Positions 1-9,606 of a stretch of 64,000 nucleotides of DNA are shown one piece after another. Position 1 is the first letter of the stretch; the number at the start of each line of letters is the position of its first letter. The position numbers were made by a program, and so were the translations under genes. This stretch comes from Chitinophaga filiformis. Lineage in GTDB: Bacteria; Bacteroidota; Bacteroidia; Chitinophagales; Chitinophagaceae. The stretch spans positions 62,001 to 126,000 of the forward strand of contig NZ_JAKIRP010000013.1 in assembly GCF_021646545.1 (NCBI RefSeq), given 5' to 3'. The notes under the pieces were generated by a model, which was not told where the DNA came from, did not search any database, and was given only the letters and a program-made list of their open reading frames with translations.

Positions 1-3000
1 AGGTGATCAAAGCTGGTGTGACAACAGAGAAAGAGGTAAACAGTATGTTGCTATACCTCAACATAATGAGTGAAGACAGCACACTGAATGAACAATTCAT
101 CTACAACTTTGCCGACATCAACGTATTGCAGGAGTTGAAAAGGATTGACGGGGTGGGTTTTGCAGAGATCATGGGGGCCAAGGAATATGCGATGCGCGTC
201 TGGCTGAAACCCGATCGTATGCTGGCTTACCAGCTCTCGGCCGATGAAGTGATAAACGGCATACGCAAACAGAATATTGAGGCTGCTCCCGGTAAGACAG
301 GTGAAAGCGCGGATAATGATCCGCAGGTACTACAATATGTATTGCGCTACACCGGTAAGTTCTTCGAACCTTCACAATATGAAAATATTATCCTGAGAGC
401 TAATCCGGACGGCTCCGTGCTCCGACTGAAAGATGTGGCAGACGTGACCTTTGGTGCACTGAGTTATGGCATGGTGTCAAAGACAGACGGTAAGCCTTCC
501 GCATCTATCATGCTGAAGCAGCGGCCCGGCTCCAATGCGCAGGATGTGATCATGAACGTAAAAAAGCGGATGGCTGAACTGAAAGCGACTTCTTTCCCAC
601 CGGGAATGAGTTATAATTTCAACTACGACGTATCCCGCTTCCTGGATGCCTCCATTCATGAGGTATTAAGAACACTGGTGGAAGCGTTCATACTGGTGTT
701 TATCGTGGTGTTCCTGTTCATACAGGATTTCAGGTCCACACTGATACCTGCACTGGCAGTGCCGGTGGCGCTGATAGGAACATTGTGCTTCATGCAGCTG
801 ATGGGTTTCTCCATCAACCTGCTGACATTATTTGCCCTGGTACTGGCCATCGGTATAGTCGTCGATAACGCGATCGTGGTGGTGGAGGCCGTCCATGTAA
901 AAATGCAGGAGACGCATCTGCCTCCCTTGCAGGCTACGCTGGCGGCCATGAAAGAGATCAGCGGCGCAATTGTGGCGATCACACTGGTGATGTCGGCAGT
1001 ATTCGTGCCGGTGGCATTCCTTTCTGGTCCCGTAGGGGTATTTTACCGGCAGTTCTCGCTGACACTGGCGATTGCGATCGTGATATCGGGTATTAACGCG
1101 GTAACGCTCACTCCTGCCCTTTGCGCGATCATGCTGCGCCATACGCATGATGCCGGCAAGCCCCGGAATATGCTGCAGCGCTTCTTCGATAAATTCAACT
1201 ACAGATATAATAAGACAGAGCGCAGTTATCAGCGTCTGATCGGGTATATAGCCGGCAGACGGACGGTGACGATCGTTATGCTGATCGTATTTTTTGTGGC
1301 CACCTGGGGTATCAGTGCTGTGTTGCCGGGAGGTTTCATTCCTTCTGAAGACCAGGGTATGATCTATGTGAATGTGACCACACCCGCGGGCGCCACAGTA
1401 GCGCGTACAGAAGCGGTGCTGGACGAAGTACAGGAGATCGCGTCACAACTGGAGGAAGCGGAGTCGGTGTCCACACTGGCGGGTTTCAGTCTCGTGAATG
1501 ACGTAGCAGGGGCCTCATATGGAATGGGCATGATCAACCTGAAGCCCTGGGAGGAAAGGAAACGTTCTGTAAAAGAGATCATCGCAGCACTGGAAAAGGA
1601 CAGTAAGATCATTTCAGATGCGAGTATCGAATTCTTCCCTCCTCCTACGGTACCGGGCTTTGGTAACTCGAGCGGATTTGAGTTACGCGTACTGGACAAA
1701 ACCGGTAGCGGTAATCTGCAGCAGACCGCCGATGTCACCAACAAGTTTATTAATGCCCTGAAAGAACGTCCGGAGATAGGAAGTGCCTTCACCAGTTTCG
1801 ATCCGGAGTTCCCACAGTATATGATCCACGTAGATCAGGCTATGGCGGCCCAAAAAGGCGTTAGTATCGACAACGCGATGTCGACCCTTCAGACATTGCT
1901 TGGCAGCTTCTATGCGTCTAATTTTATCCGTTTCGGACAAATGTATAAAGTGATGGTCCAGGCCTCTCCCCGTTATCGTACCAAACCGGAAGATGTTATG
2001 CATCTGTACGTGAAGAACGATATGGGGGAAATGGTGCCTTTCTCCAATTTCATTAAGATGGAGCGTGTATACGGGCCAGAACAGCTGACCCGTTATAACA
2101 TGTACACAGCGGCAATGATCAACGGGGATGCAGCTGCCGGTTTCAGTAGCGGCGACGCCATCACGGCCATCAACGAAGTAGCGAAACAGGCTTTGCCCCG
2201 TGGATATAGTTTTGAATGGAGTGGTATGACCCGCGAACAGATCCTGTCGGGCAATCAGGCTATTTACATTTTCGGGCTCTGTCTCCTGTTCGTATACCTG
2301 CTGCTGGCCGCACAATATGAAAGCTTCCTCCTGCCGCTACCGGTGATCCTCTCCCTGCCCGCAGGAATATTCGGCGCCTTCCTGACGCTGAAACTGGCCG
2401 GACTGGAAAACAATATTTATGCGCAGGTGGCGCTGGTAATGCTGATAGGATTGCTGGGTAAGAACGCCATCCTGATCGTAGAGTTTGCGATACAACGGAA
2501 CAAGCAGGGATTGTCCATTCTGGAAGCTGCCAAAGAAGGGGCGGTATCCCGTCTGCGGCCTATCCTGATGACGTCTTTTGCCTTCATTGCGGGCCTGATA
2601 CCTCTTTGCGTGGCCAGCGGTGCCGGCGCTATGGGTAACCGCTCTATCGGAACAGCGGCCGCCGGCGGTATGCTGATCGGTACTGTATTTGGGGTATTGA
2701 TCATCCCGGGACTGTATGTACTGTTTGCCAGCATAGGGCAAAAGAAGGCAAAGCCTAAAAGCGCCAAACCGGCGGTGGGTGTACTGACGGTGTTCATGGT
2801 AGTTGGATTGCTGACAGGCGGACTACAGGCCTGCTACTCACCGGCCAAACTTACCCTTCCGGAAGCACCCAAAACACCCGCTACGTTTGGTGATACGTCA
2901 CAAACAGCCGGAGGGGATCCTGCCGACAGCAGTACTATCGTTAAAAGCGGTACAGACAGCAGTGGTATCGGGGCATTGTCCTACAAACAATTCTTTACAG

Positions 3001-4268
3001 ATACATTGCTCCTCCGCCTGTTGGACACGGCACTGGCACATAACACCGACATGCTGCTGGCCACCCAGCGGATGGAGACTGCCCGGGCACAACTCATGGC
3101 CGCCAGCCGTGCATGGCAACCGGAAGTGAACATCGCGCTCAGCGCCGGTGTAGACCGCTGGGGCGACTATACGCTCAACGGCGTGGGTAATTTTGATACC
3201 AATCTTTCTCCCAATATCAGTGACAAACAACGCATACCCGGACCTACACCTGATTACTTCGCAGGACTGCGCAGCTCATGGGAAATTGATCTCTGGGGAA
3301 AACTGCGCAGCCGCAAACAGGCTGCCTTTATGCGCTTCCTCTCCAGTGAACAGGGACGCCGGCTGGTTACCACACAGCTGGTATCGCAGGTTGCAGGCAT
3401 GTACTATCAGCTGATGGTACTGGATTATGAACAGGAAGTGATACGACGCAATATCAGTCTGCAGGAAACTGCGCTGGCCACCGTACAGATACAGCAGGAA
3501 GCCGGCAGGGCCACATTACTGGCCGTTCAGCAGTTCTCTGCCCAGTTGCTCAATACCCGGAGTATGGCCCTGGGGCTTAAACAACAGTCGCTGGAGCTGG
3601 AGAACCAGCTGAATGCATTGCTGGGCCGCTTCCCGCAACCTATCAGGCGCGATACCTCACTGCTTGATGCGGCATTGCCTCCTTTTGCGCAAACAGGTGT
3701 ACCGGCTACCATGCTTTCCCGCAGGCCGGACATTCAACAGGCTGCGCTGGAACTGGAAGCCGCTAAAGCAGATGTGAAAGCGGCGCGTGCGGCCTTCCTC
3801 CCATCGTTGAATATCACGCCTTACGTAGGATTCAACTCCTTCAACGCCGGTATGCTGTTCAATACACCCGCCTCTCTCGCCTATGGCATATTAGGAGGCA
3901 TCTCTGCGCCGCTGCTCAACAAAAAACAGCTGCAGTCGCAATACAATATCACCACAGCTTCAGGAATGTCTGCATTCTATCAATACCGCCAGGCGATCAT
4001 CAACGGATACCAGGAGGTGATCACTGCCCTCGGACAACTAAAGAACGGACAGGAAGCTTACGCATTAAAATCGGCTGAGGTACAGATGCTGAAAGACGGC
4101 GTGTCCACGGCAAATGATCTTTACGCTACCGGGTACGCCAATTACCTGGAAGTGATCACCGCACAGAAAAGCGTGCTGGAAGCTGAGCTGGCGCTGGCAG
4201 GCAATAAAAAAGACCTTTTCCTGGGAACTATTACATTATATCGCGCACTGGGCGGAGGTCAGCAATAA
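1..4268 (+). CDS. RND efflux permease fused to a TolC/NodT-type outer-membrane factor (5' truncated)
   Basis: Proton-driven multidrug pump of the AcrB/HAE1 type, continuing in frame into an outer-membrane channel. The reading frame is open from the left edge. The first visible residues match about residue 120 of AcrB, so the true start lies outside the window. Visible pump features include the loop plus TM segment ending IHEVLRTLVEAFILVF, the TM4 relay motif VDNAIVVVEAV (Asp-Asn where AcrB has Asp-Asp, a variant found in other RND pumps), and the TM10 relay motif GKNAILIVEFA. The pump part ends near visible residue 910. A hydrophobic stretch follows, ending in lipobox-like LQAC (Cys at visible residue 944, bases 2832-2834). 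About 475 residues with two OMF repeats then run to the stop. The lipobox looks like the remnant of a separate lipoprotein signal. The pump family is secure; the fusion is seen directly, but its processing is unknown. Confidence 0.9.
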   Translation, partial: VIKAGVTTEKEVNSMLLYLNIMSEDSTLNEQFIYNFADINVLQELKRIDGVGFAEIMGAKEYAMRVWLKPDRMLAYQLSADEVINGIRKQNIEAAPGKTGESADNDPQVLQYVLRYTGKFFEPSQYENIILRANPDGSVLRLKDVADVTFGALSYGMVSKTDGKPSASIMLKQRPGSNAQDVIMNVKKRMAELKATSFPPGMSYNFNYDVSRFLDASIHEVLRTLVEAFILVFIVVFLFIQDFRSTLIPALAVPVALIGTLCFMQLMGFSINLLTLFALVLAIGIVVDNAIVVVEAVHVKMQETHLPPLQATLAAMKEISGAIVAITLVMSAVFVPVAFLSGPVGVFYRQFSLTLAIAIVISGINAVTLTPALCAIMLRHTHDAGKPRNMLQRFFDKFNYRYNKTERSYQRLIGYIAGRRTVTIVMLIVFFVATWGISAVLPGGFIPSEDQGMIYVNVTTPAGATVARTEAVLDEVQEIASQLEEAESVSTLAGFSLVNDVAGASYGMGMINLKPWEERKRSVKEIIAALEKDSKIISDASIEFFPPPTVPGFGNSSGFELRVLDKTGSGNLQQTADVTNKFINALKERPEIGSAFTSFDPEFPQYMIHVDQAMAAQKGVSIDNAMSTLQTLLGSFYASNFIRFGQMYKVMVQASPRYRTKPEDVMHLYVKNDMGEMVPFSNFIKMERVYGPEQLTRYNMYTAAMINGDAAAGFSSGDAITAINEVAKQALPRGYSFEWSGMTREQILSGNQAIYIFGLCLLFVYLLLAAQYESFLLPLPVILSLPAGIFGAFLTLKLAGLENNIYAQVALVMLIGLLGKNAILIVEFAIQRNKQGLSILEAAKEGAVSRLRPILMTSFAFIAGLIPLCVASGAGAMGNRSIGTAAAGGMLIGTVFGVLIIPGLYVLFASIGQKKAKPKSAKPAVGVLTVFMVVGLLTGGLQACYSPAKLTLPEAPKTPATFGDTSQTAGGDPADSSTIVKSGTDSSGIGALSYKQFFTDTLLLRLLDTALAHNTDMLLATQRMETARAQLMAASRAWQPEVNIALSAGVDRWGDYTLNGVGNFDTNLSPNISDKQRIPGPTPDYFAGLRSSWEIDLWGKLRSRKQAAFMRFLSSEQGRRLVTTQLVSQVAGMYYQLMVLDYEQEVIRRNISLQETALATVQIQQEAGRATLLAVQQFSAQLLNTRSMALGLKQQSLELENQLNALLGRFPQPIRRDTSLLDAALPPFAQTGVPATMLSRRPDIQQAALELEAAKADVKAARAAFLPSLNITPYVGFNSFNAGMLFNTPASLAYGILGGISAPLLNKKQLQSQYNITTASGMSAFYQYRQAIINGYQEVITALGQLKNGQEAYALKSAEVQMLKDGVSTANDLYATGYANYLEVITAQKSVLEAELALAGNKKDLFLGTITLYRALGGGQQ

Positions 4269-4295
4269 CCTCACTTCATCGTACCATTACTGTTG

Positions 4296-4353
4296 TGCGG
4301 ATGCAGGGATATACGAATAATGATGCAGATATTCGTATGTTCGTGCATCCGCA
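4296..4353 (+). terminator. Long hairpin terminator after the RND-OMF gene
   Basis: Two nested perfect arms can be read: TGCGGATGCA with TGCATCCGCA (10 bp), and inside them ATACGAATA with TATTCGTAT (9 bp). A T-rich stretch follows. It lies 28 bp after the efflux stop codon and before the divergent-looking promoter region of the next gene, so it most likely ends the efflux operon transcript. Confidence 0.65.
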
Positions 4354-4424
4354 TCTTTATTAAAAAAAAGTCCGGACGGAACGATTTTTGAGGTATTCCC
4401 TATTGCCAATTACATTACAAAAGA

Positions 4425-6008
4425 ATGATATTAATCGTAGATGATAAACCGGAGAACATCTTATCCCTCAGGAAGATCTTAGAGCTGCATGACTTTGAAG
4501 TTGATACCGCATCTTCCGGCGAAGAAGCCCTGAAGAAGATCCTACGGAACAACTATGCGCTGATCATACTGGACGTACAGATGCCCAGTATGGACGGTTT
4601 TGAAGTGGCAGAGACGATTTCGGGATATAGTAAGGCAAAGGATGTTCCTATCCTGTTTTTGTCGGCTGTCAATAAAGATAAAAAGTTCATCGCGAAAGGA
4701 TATGCTTCCGGGGGACTGGACTACATCACCAAACCAGTAGATCCGGATATCCTGTTGATGAAGGTAAAAACCTTTATCAGGCTTTACGAACAAAACAGGC
4801 AGCTGCAGGAGATGCATGCATCGCTGCAGAAAGAAGTGGAAGTTCGTAAAAATGCACAGGCTGCACTGAATGCCAAAGTACAGGAACAGCATTCCATACT
4901 CGAATCATTGCCGCAGGTAGCGTTTACCGCCGGTGGCGATGGCGCCGTAGAGTATGCCAACCGTCACTGGTTCGACTACTCCCCTTCTCTTACGGAGTTT
5001 CCGGTCACTTACGACCATGAACAGCAACAGCTTTCTGTCTGGGAAAATGCTATTAAGGCCGGACTACCGCTGGAAAAAGAAGTTTACCTCCATCACCGCC
5101 AGCATCACCACTACCGCTGTCACCTGCTGAGAGCTATTCCCCTGGAGGAAGACGGCCGTATTGTAAAATGGGTAGGCACTTTTACAGACATCGCTCATCA
5201 GAAACAGGCCAATGAAATACTGGAACAACGGGTGATGGAACGTACGCGTGAACTGCAGGAAATGAACCATGCGCTGGAGGCCAGTAATCATGAGTTACAG
5301 CAATTCGCTTCTGTGGCATCGCATGACCTCAAGGAGCCCCTGCGCAAGATCCAGCTGTTTGGCACCATCCTGCGGGATCGCCATCTGGGTACCAATCCGG
5401 ATGCCTTGCAGTATATGCAGCGCATCGTCAGCTCTTCAGAACGAATGACCCGTTTGATCAATGATCTGCTGCAGTATTCAAGACTTTCTGCTGACGTCCC
5501 CTTTGAGACAGTGGATATCAATGCTATCATAAGAGAGATACTGGCAGACCTGGAACTCTCCGTCCGGGATGCCTGTGCAGAGATCACCACAAGCGCATTT
5601 CCTGTCGTGGAAGCCATTCCCGGCCAGATCAGACAGGCATTGCAGAACATCATCAGTAATGCACTGAAGTTCACCCGTCCGGGTGTGGCGCCATGTATTC
5701 ACATTCAGGCAGAACGGGTGCTGGAAAAGGAATTTCACAGTCCGGCGGCAGCAGAAGGACCTTTTTGCCGGATCACCATCAACGATAACGGCATTGGGTT
5801 TAATGAGGCGTACCTGCCCAAGATCTTTACACTGTTTCAACGGCTGCATAGTACCGATGTATATGACGGAACGGGTATCGGGCTGGCCATCGCAAAGAAA
5901 GTAGTAGAGCGGCACCAGGGAATTATCGGGGCAACCAGCAGGGAGAATGAGGGGGCTACATTTATCATGGTATTGCCCGTGGAACAGCCAAAGACAGCCG
6001 CAAACTAA
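4425..6008 (+). CDS. Hybrid response regulator / sensor histidine kinase (REC-PAS-HisKA-HATPase)
   Basis: Cytoplasmic signalling protein without membrane segments. Residues 1-120 form a receiver domain, with acidic pocket D6/D7 in ILIVDDKPE, phospho-acceptor D50 in LIILDVQMPSMDG, and the conserved Lys in ITKPVDP. A PAS-like region (about 150-265) is followed by a coiled-coil linker, then HisKA with H-box ASHDLKEPLRK. HATPase motifs include N-box NIISNALKF, G1 NDNGIGF and G2 DGTGIGLAIAKKV. The N-terminal receiver suggests the kinase is itself phosphorylated by another kinase. It converges on the cheR-cheB pair (18 bp between stops), a combination seen in alternative Che-like signalling clusters of Bacteroidota. 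The signal is unknown. Confidence 0.9.
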   Translation: MILIVDDKPENILSLRKILELHDFEVDTASSGEEALKKILRNNYALIILDVQMPSMDGFEVAETISGYSKAKDVPILFLSAVNKDKKFIAKGYASGGLDYITKPVDPDILLMKVKTFIRLYEQNRQLQEMHASLQKEVEVRKNAQAALNAKVQEQHSILESLPQVAFTAGGDGAVEYANRHWFDYSPSLTEFPVTYDHEQQQLSVWENAIKAGLPLEKEVYLHHRQHHHYRCHLLRAIPLEEDGRIVKWVGTFTDIAHQKQANEILEQRVMERTRELQEMNHALEASNHELQQFASVASHDLKEPLRKIQLFGTILRDRHLGTNPDALQYMQRIVSSSERMTRLINDLLQYSRLSADVPFETVDINAIIREILADLELSVRDACAEITTSAFPVVEAIPGQIRQALQNIISNALKFTRPGVAPCIHIQAERVLEKEFHSPAAAEGPFCRITINDNGIGFNEAYLPKIFTLFQRLHSTDVYDGTGIGLAIAKKVVERHQGIIGATSRENEGATFIMVLPVEQPKTAAN

Positions 6009-6026
6009 ACCGGAAAGCAATAACTA

Positions 6027-6596
6027 TCAGTCTTTCAGGTCTTTTACAAAATCAATAATGTCTTGAATATCCAGTATCTCATCCACCGTTGCCGTACTGA
6101 TGGCATACTTCGGCATAAAAGAAGCTTCTGCGGTCTCAGGGTCCTGCACAGCTGTAAAACCGCCCGCATCATGCACCGCCTGTAAGCCTTCTGCCCCATC
6201 CATATTAGCACCTGACAGCAACAAACAATATAAGCGGCCACCACATACTTCAGCCGCGGACATGAATGTCACATCGATACTGGGACGGCTGTAATGTACT
6301 TTCTCTGATGCATCCAGTGTGAGTGAGCCATCCGGCTCTATTAACAGGTGATAATCTGCCGGCGCCACGTATATACAACCGGGTGCCAATACATCTTTCT
6401 CTTCCGCCTCCTTTACGGCGAGGCATGTTTTGGCAGCTAACAGGTCAGACAGCAGCGTCTCACTGTCGGCCCGGCGATGCAGCACAATGATCATTGCCAG
6501 CGGCCACGCTGGTTCCAGTTCAGGTAATAGTTGCATCAGTACATCCAGGCTGCCTGCAGAGCCACCGATGACCAGCAGTGTAGGAAAAGAGGTCAT
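6027..6596 (-). CDS. cheB: CheB-type protein-glutamate methylesterase, catalytic domain only
   Basis: Stand-alone CheB C-terminal domain of 189 aa with no receiver domain. Catalytic triad candidates are Ser in VIGGSAGS near the N-terminus, His in IVLHRR, and Asp in SGANMDGAEGL. The start at 6596 was chosen because its ATG overlaps the cheR stop (ATGA), the usual sign of translational coupling, and because the in-frame extension upstream matches nothing in CheB. Without a receiver domain, activity must be controlled another way, possibly through the neighbouring REC-kinase. It is probably not part of flagellar chemotaxis, since no other che or motility gene is present. Confidence 0.88.
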   Translation of the reverse strand: MTSFPTLLVIGGSAGSLDVLMQLLPELEPAWPLAMIIVLHRRADSETLLSDLLAAKTCLAVKEAEEKDVLAPGCIYVAPADYHLLIEPDGSLTLDASEKVHYSRPSIDVTFMSAAEVCGGRLYCLLLSGANMDGAEGLQAVHDAGGFTAVQDPETAEASFMPKYAISTATVDEILDIQDIIDFVKDLKD

Positions 6597-7489
6597 GTTG
6601 TTATTTTTCTCCAGATCTTCTCCTTGTGAGCGACCGGCTTGAATAATGGGGCTACAGTTGTAAAGCGTAGTGTTTCTTTCGCGCCCAATGCCAGAAAGCC
6701 CAGTTGCTCCAGGCTGTCGCTGAACAGGTGCAGCACCTTGTCCTGCAGATCTTTGTTGAAATAGATAAGTACATTCCGGCAAATGATCAGCTGGAACTCA
6801 TTAAACGAACGGTCCGTAACCAGGTTATGCGCAGCGAAGATGATCTTCTCCCTCAACATGTCTGAGAACTTGGCGTATTCATAATTAGCTGCATAATACC
6901 GGGAGAATTCCTGTTGTCCGCCAGAGGACAGGTAGTTCTGCGAATACTGCTGCATATACTGCAGGGGAAAGATCCCCTTACGGGCTGTCTCCAGCACACT
7001 TTCGTTGATATCCGTAGCGTAGATGACAGATTTGTGCAGCAGGTTCATTTCATGCAGCAGGATGGCCACAGAGTAGGCCTCCTCCCCGCTCGAACAGCCG
7101 GCATGCCATATCCGGATCAGCGGATAGGTGGCCAGTACCGGTAGTACCTGCCGGCGAAGCTCCCGGAAGAAACCGGGGTCCCGGAACATCTCCGTCACAT
7201 TCACGGTGATCTGCTCCATCAGATGTACCAGGTAGCCGGGGTCTGTCTTTACCCTGTACCTGAACTCTGCAAAACTGGGGAAACGGTCCGCGATGAAGAC
7301 ACGCTGCAACCTGCGCTTCACAGATGCGAATGAATAATCGGTAAAATCATATCCATATTGCTCCAGTAAGTCATTCAACAGTAGTAAGACATCCTCATCC
7401 TTCAAATGGCGCAGGTGATCCATCATTGAGTATTCATGCTGTTTTTGCTGCTGTAAGTTCGCAAAGTTTTCCGGCATTTCCATATTCAC
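6593..7489 (-). CDS. cheR: CheR-type SAM-dependent protein-glutamate methyltransferase
   Basis: 298 aa, the usual length of a CheR. The N-terminal helical domain includes YSFASVKRRLQRV, matching the family R-R-[IL]-x-R region. The methyltransferase domain has ITVNVTEMFRD, SAM-binding motif WHAGCSSGEEAYS, acidic ATDINESVLETA, and the late motif LIICRNVLIYF. It overlaps cheB by 4 bp in an operon read leftwards. Its target is not identifiable here; no methyl-accepting protein is encoded nearby. The divergent spacing to the next gene on the right is about 175 bp and probably holds the operon promoter. Confidence 0.9.
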   Translation of the reverse strand: MNMEMPENFANLQQQKQHEYSMMDHLRHLKDEDVLLLLNDLLEQYGYDFTDYSFASVKRRLQRVFIADRFPSFAEFRYRVKTDPGYLVHLMEQITVNVTEMFRDPGFFRELRRQVLPVLATYPLIRIWHAGCSSGEEAYSVAILLHEMNLLHKSVIYATDINESVLETARKGIFPLQYMQQYSQNYLSSGGQQEFSRYYAANYEYAKFSDMLREKIIFAAHNLVTDRSFNEFQLIICRNVLIYFNKDLQDKVLHLFSDSLEQLGFLALGAKETLRFTTVAPLFKPVAHKEKIWRKITT

Positions 7490-7664
7490 ATATCAATCCG
7501 CCGTCATATAGCGGCATAACGTCAAACGTAATGCCAACAGCAGCTCAGCAATTAAAATCCAACGTAAATAGTACATACATTTTCGCCATTGTTGCTACCT
7601 TTAACATAGACCTTGTCATAAGATTCATTAGTATTTTTATTCCGTACCTAGTTAATACCAGTGT

Positions 7665-8477
7665 ATGCCACTCTTTAGGACTAAAAGCCCGCTTTGCGTG
7701 GCCATGTTGCTGGTAATAATCACGGCCAGCGCCTTTCGCCCGGGGAACAGCGATAAAGGCAAAATGCGTCTCCGGGGTATCAGTACAGCTGCCAGTAAAA
7801 CAATGATCTCTTATAACGCGGACAAAAGCATTGCGGAACTGCTCACCATTTCGCGGACAGCAGAAGGTGCTTATGCGACTACACGCATTCCTGTTTATAA
7901 AGACGGCAGGCTTATCAGCATATTTGTGACGGATGAGGAGTCTTCACATGCGCCGGCGTTATTCTCTTCTTTTGAGTATTCAACAGAAGGCAGGATCAGG
8001 AGGATCATCTATTACCTGGATGGTGCAGTACATGGGTATGACTCACTGGCCTATAATGCCAATGCTCAGATCAGTGCACGTTATTTTTTTAATGATACAC
8101 AGGATGGAACAGCATTTGAAAATAACAGCTGTCAGTTCTATACCTGGAACAATAAAGGCAACATTATTACGATTGAGAATATGGGGCGTGTAAACAGAAG
8201 ATTGCCGTTCACGTTAAGTTCTACTACAACTTATACATACGACGATCATCCTAATGCACAGCATAGCATCCCCTCTCTGTGTTACCTGACGGATATTGCT
8301 GCAGAGAATATGTCTGCAAATAATATCGTCACTGAAACCATCACGTCTGCTGCCGGCAATAACAGCATCGTGAATCATTATTCCTACGCATACAATGCGG
8401 AACGGTATCCGGCAAAGATCATTATCAGGTGTGCCGTGAACAATGAACTGGTGGTGACAGAGCTGGAGTGGGACTAA
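7665..8477 (+). CDS. Secreted protein of unknown function with YD-like repeats
   Basis: 270 aa with a likely signal peptide (residues 1-25, hydrophobic core VAMLLVIITASAF). The mature part repeats short motifs of the form F-x-Y-x-x-x-G-R-I and Y-x-Y-N-A-E-R, resembling the tyrosine/glycine-rich repeats of Bacteroidota DUF4595-type and RHS-like cell-surface proteins. No catalytic motif is visible. It stands alone between the cheRB promoter region and a large hairpin. The family assignment is a guess from the repeat style; secretion is better supported. Confidence 0.7.
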   Translation: MPLFRTKSPLCVAMLLVIITASAFRPGNSDKGKMRLRGISTAASKTMISYNADKSIAELLTISRTAEGAYATTRIPVYKDGRLISIFVTDEESSHAPALFSSFEYSTEGRIRRIIYYLDGAVHGYDSLAYNANAQISARYFFNDTQDGTAFENNSCQFYTWNNKGNIITIENMGRVNRRLPFTLSSTTTYTYDDHPNAQHSIPSLCYLTDIAAENMSANNIVTETITSAAGNNSIVNHYSYAYNAERYPAKIIIRCAVNNELVVTELEWD

Positions 8478-8513
8478 CAAAACCGGCCATTATATTGGAC
8501 ATATTGTGCTGAA

Positions 8514-8604
8514 AATACGTGACTCCTGCGGAGCCAGTTATGTGATAGATTGATATTGCTTGCCATCAATATGATCATATAACTGACCGCGGGAGTCACG
8601 TATT
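8514..8604. terminator. Large imperfect hairpin between convergent genes
   Basis: Arms of about 31-33 nt read AATACGTGACTCC-GCGG-CAGTTAT-TGAT on the left and the complement on the right, with a few mismatches and a loop of about 27 nt. A T run follows on the + side. It sits between the stops of two convergent genes, so a bidirectional terminator is the simplest reading. The arms are longer than needed for that. Confidence 0.6.
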
Positions 8605-8634
8605 CTTTTTCAACGTTAACTGTTCTCCTTCCCC

Positions 8635-9408
8635 TTATTGTGGGTAAAGGATCTGTGTAGCCAGTACATCACCAGCAGTGAAGCCGGCCCAGTTCAATAC
8701 GAATGAATTCATCACTGAGTTGGCATCTACAGTTGGTGTACCGGTGATGAAGATGCCCTGGGTCTGGTTAGTGTGATAGAAACCGATGGTGTGGCCCAGT
8801 TCATGAGTGATGGCGAACAGTTTCTGGCTAGCCGGAAGGCTGTTGTAGTTACTGTTGATCTCAACGCTTACACCCGGTCTGCCGTTGGAAGTAGGCAGAT
8901 AAGCGCGGGCAATCCAGGGGGCAGACTCAAAGCCCATAAAGATCCTCGTGTAAACACCTGTTGCAGAGGTAGTGATGGACATGCCCAGTCTTGTACCGTT
9001 AACCGCATTCCAGTTGTTTACAGCGCCCTGAATAGCCGTTCTCCAGGCCGTAGGTACCGCAGGATCAATGTAGAGCCTTACATTAGTGTTGTAGGTGTTG
9101 CTTACCAGGTAAGCGCCTCTCCAATGCTCTCCTGTAGGAATACGATCAGGATTCGCAGCGTTGGCAACACGTTTTTCAACTTCTTCTTTTGAAATGATTA
9201 CATCGCCATCCAGGATGAAGTTGTCTCCCTTCAGGACGATCTTGTCCTTTTTGAATCCCTGTGTTTCCAGGTAGCTCACCAGTTTTTCAGTGTTATCTTC
9301 AGATTTGACGTCCGCAGTTACATTGTCTTTACTGCAGGCAAAAAGGAACATTGAAAGGGCAAAAAAAAGAAATTGGATTTGACGCACATAGAGTGACTTG
9401 GTTTTCAT
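8635..9408 (-). CDS. M57/HEIGH-type zinc metalloprotease, lipoprotein
   Basis: 257 aa. The lipoprotein signal ends FLFAC, with Cys25 as the lipidation site. Zinc-binding motif THELGHTIGFYHT supplies His202, Glu203, His206 and His212, the HExxHxxxxxH arrangement of metzincin-like enzymes. The surrounding sequence resembles the dual-action HEIGH/M57 peptidases common in Bacteroidota. It is probably anchored in the outer membrane and faces outside or the periplasm. The N-terminal region (26-90) is likely a propeptide. Monocistronic, with a terminator-like hairpin on its 3' side. Confidence 0.85.
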   Translation of the reverse strand: MKTKSLYVRQIQFLFFALSMFLFACSKDNVTADVKSEDNTEKLVSYLETQGFKKDKIVLKGDNFILDGDVIISKEEVEKRVANAANPDRIPTGEHWRGAYLVSNTYNTNVRLYIDPAVPTAWRTAIQGAVNNWNAVNGTRLGMSITTSATGVYTRIFMGFESAPWIARAYLPTSNGRPGVSVEINSNYNSLPASQKLFAITHELGHTIGFYHTNQTQGIFITGTPTVDANSVMNSFVLNWAGFTAGDVLATQILYPQ

Positions 9409-9550
9409 ACAAACGGGTTTTTATTTTGAGGGTAAAAAAAAGAGCTACACAGTGTAGATTGAATTTACAATAAAAAAACAATGCGAAAACAAATTATTAC
9501 TATCACTGCTAAACGTAATTGTCACTAACGGTATCCCCCAAAAAATAAGA

Positions 9551-9577
9551 CAGGACAAGCCTTTGAGACTTGTCCTG
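9551..9577 (-). terminator. Intrinsic terminator of the CPA2 antiporter gene
   Basis: Perfect 9-bp arms CAGGACAAG and CTTGTCCTG with a 9-nt loop. On the minus strand they are followed by TCTTATTTTTT. It lies 30 bp after the antiporter stop. Confidence 0.75.
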
Positions 9578-9606
9578 CTGCAAATATGTTGCGGCATCAG
9601 CAGCTG

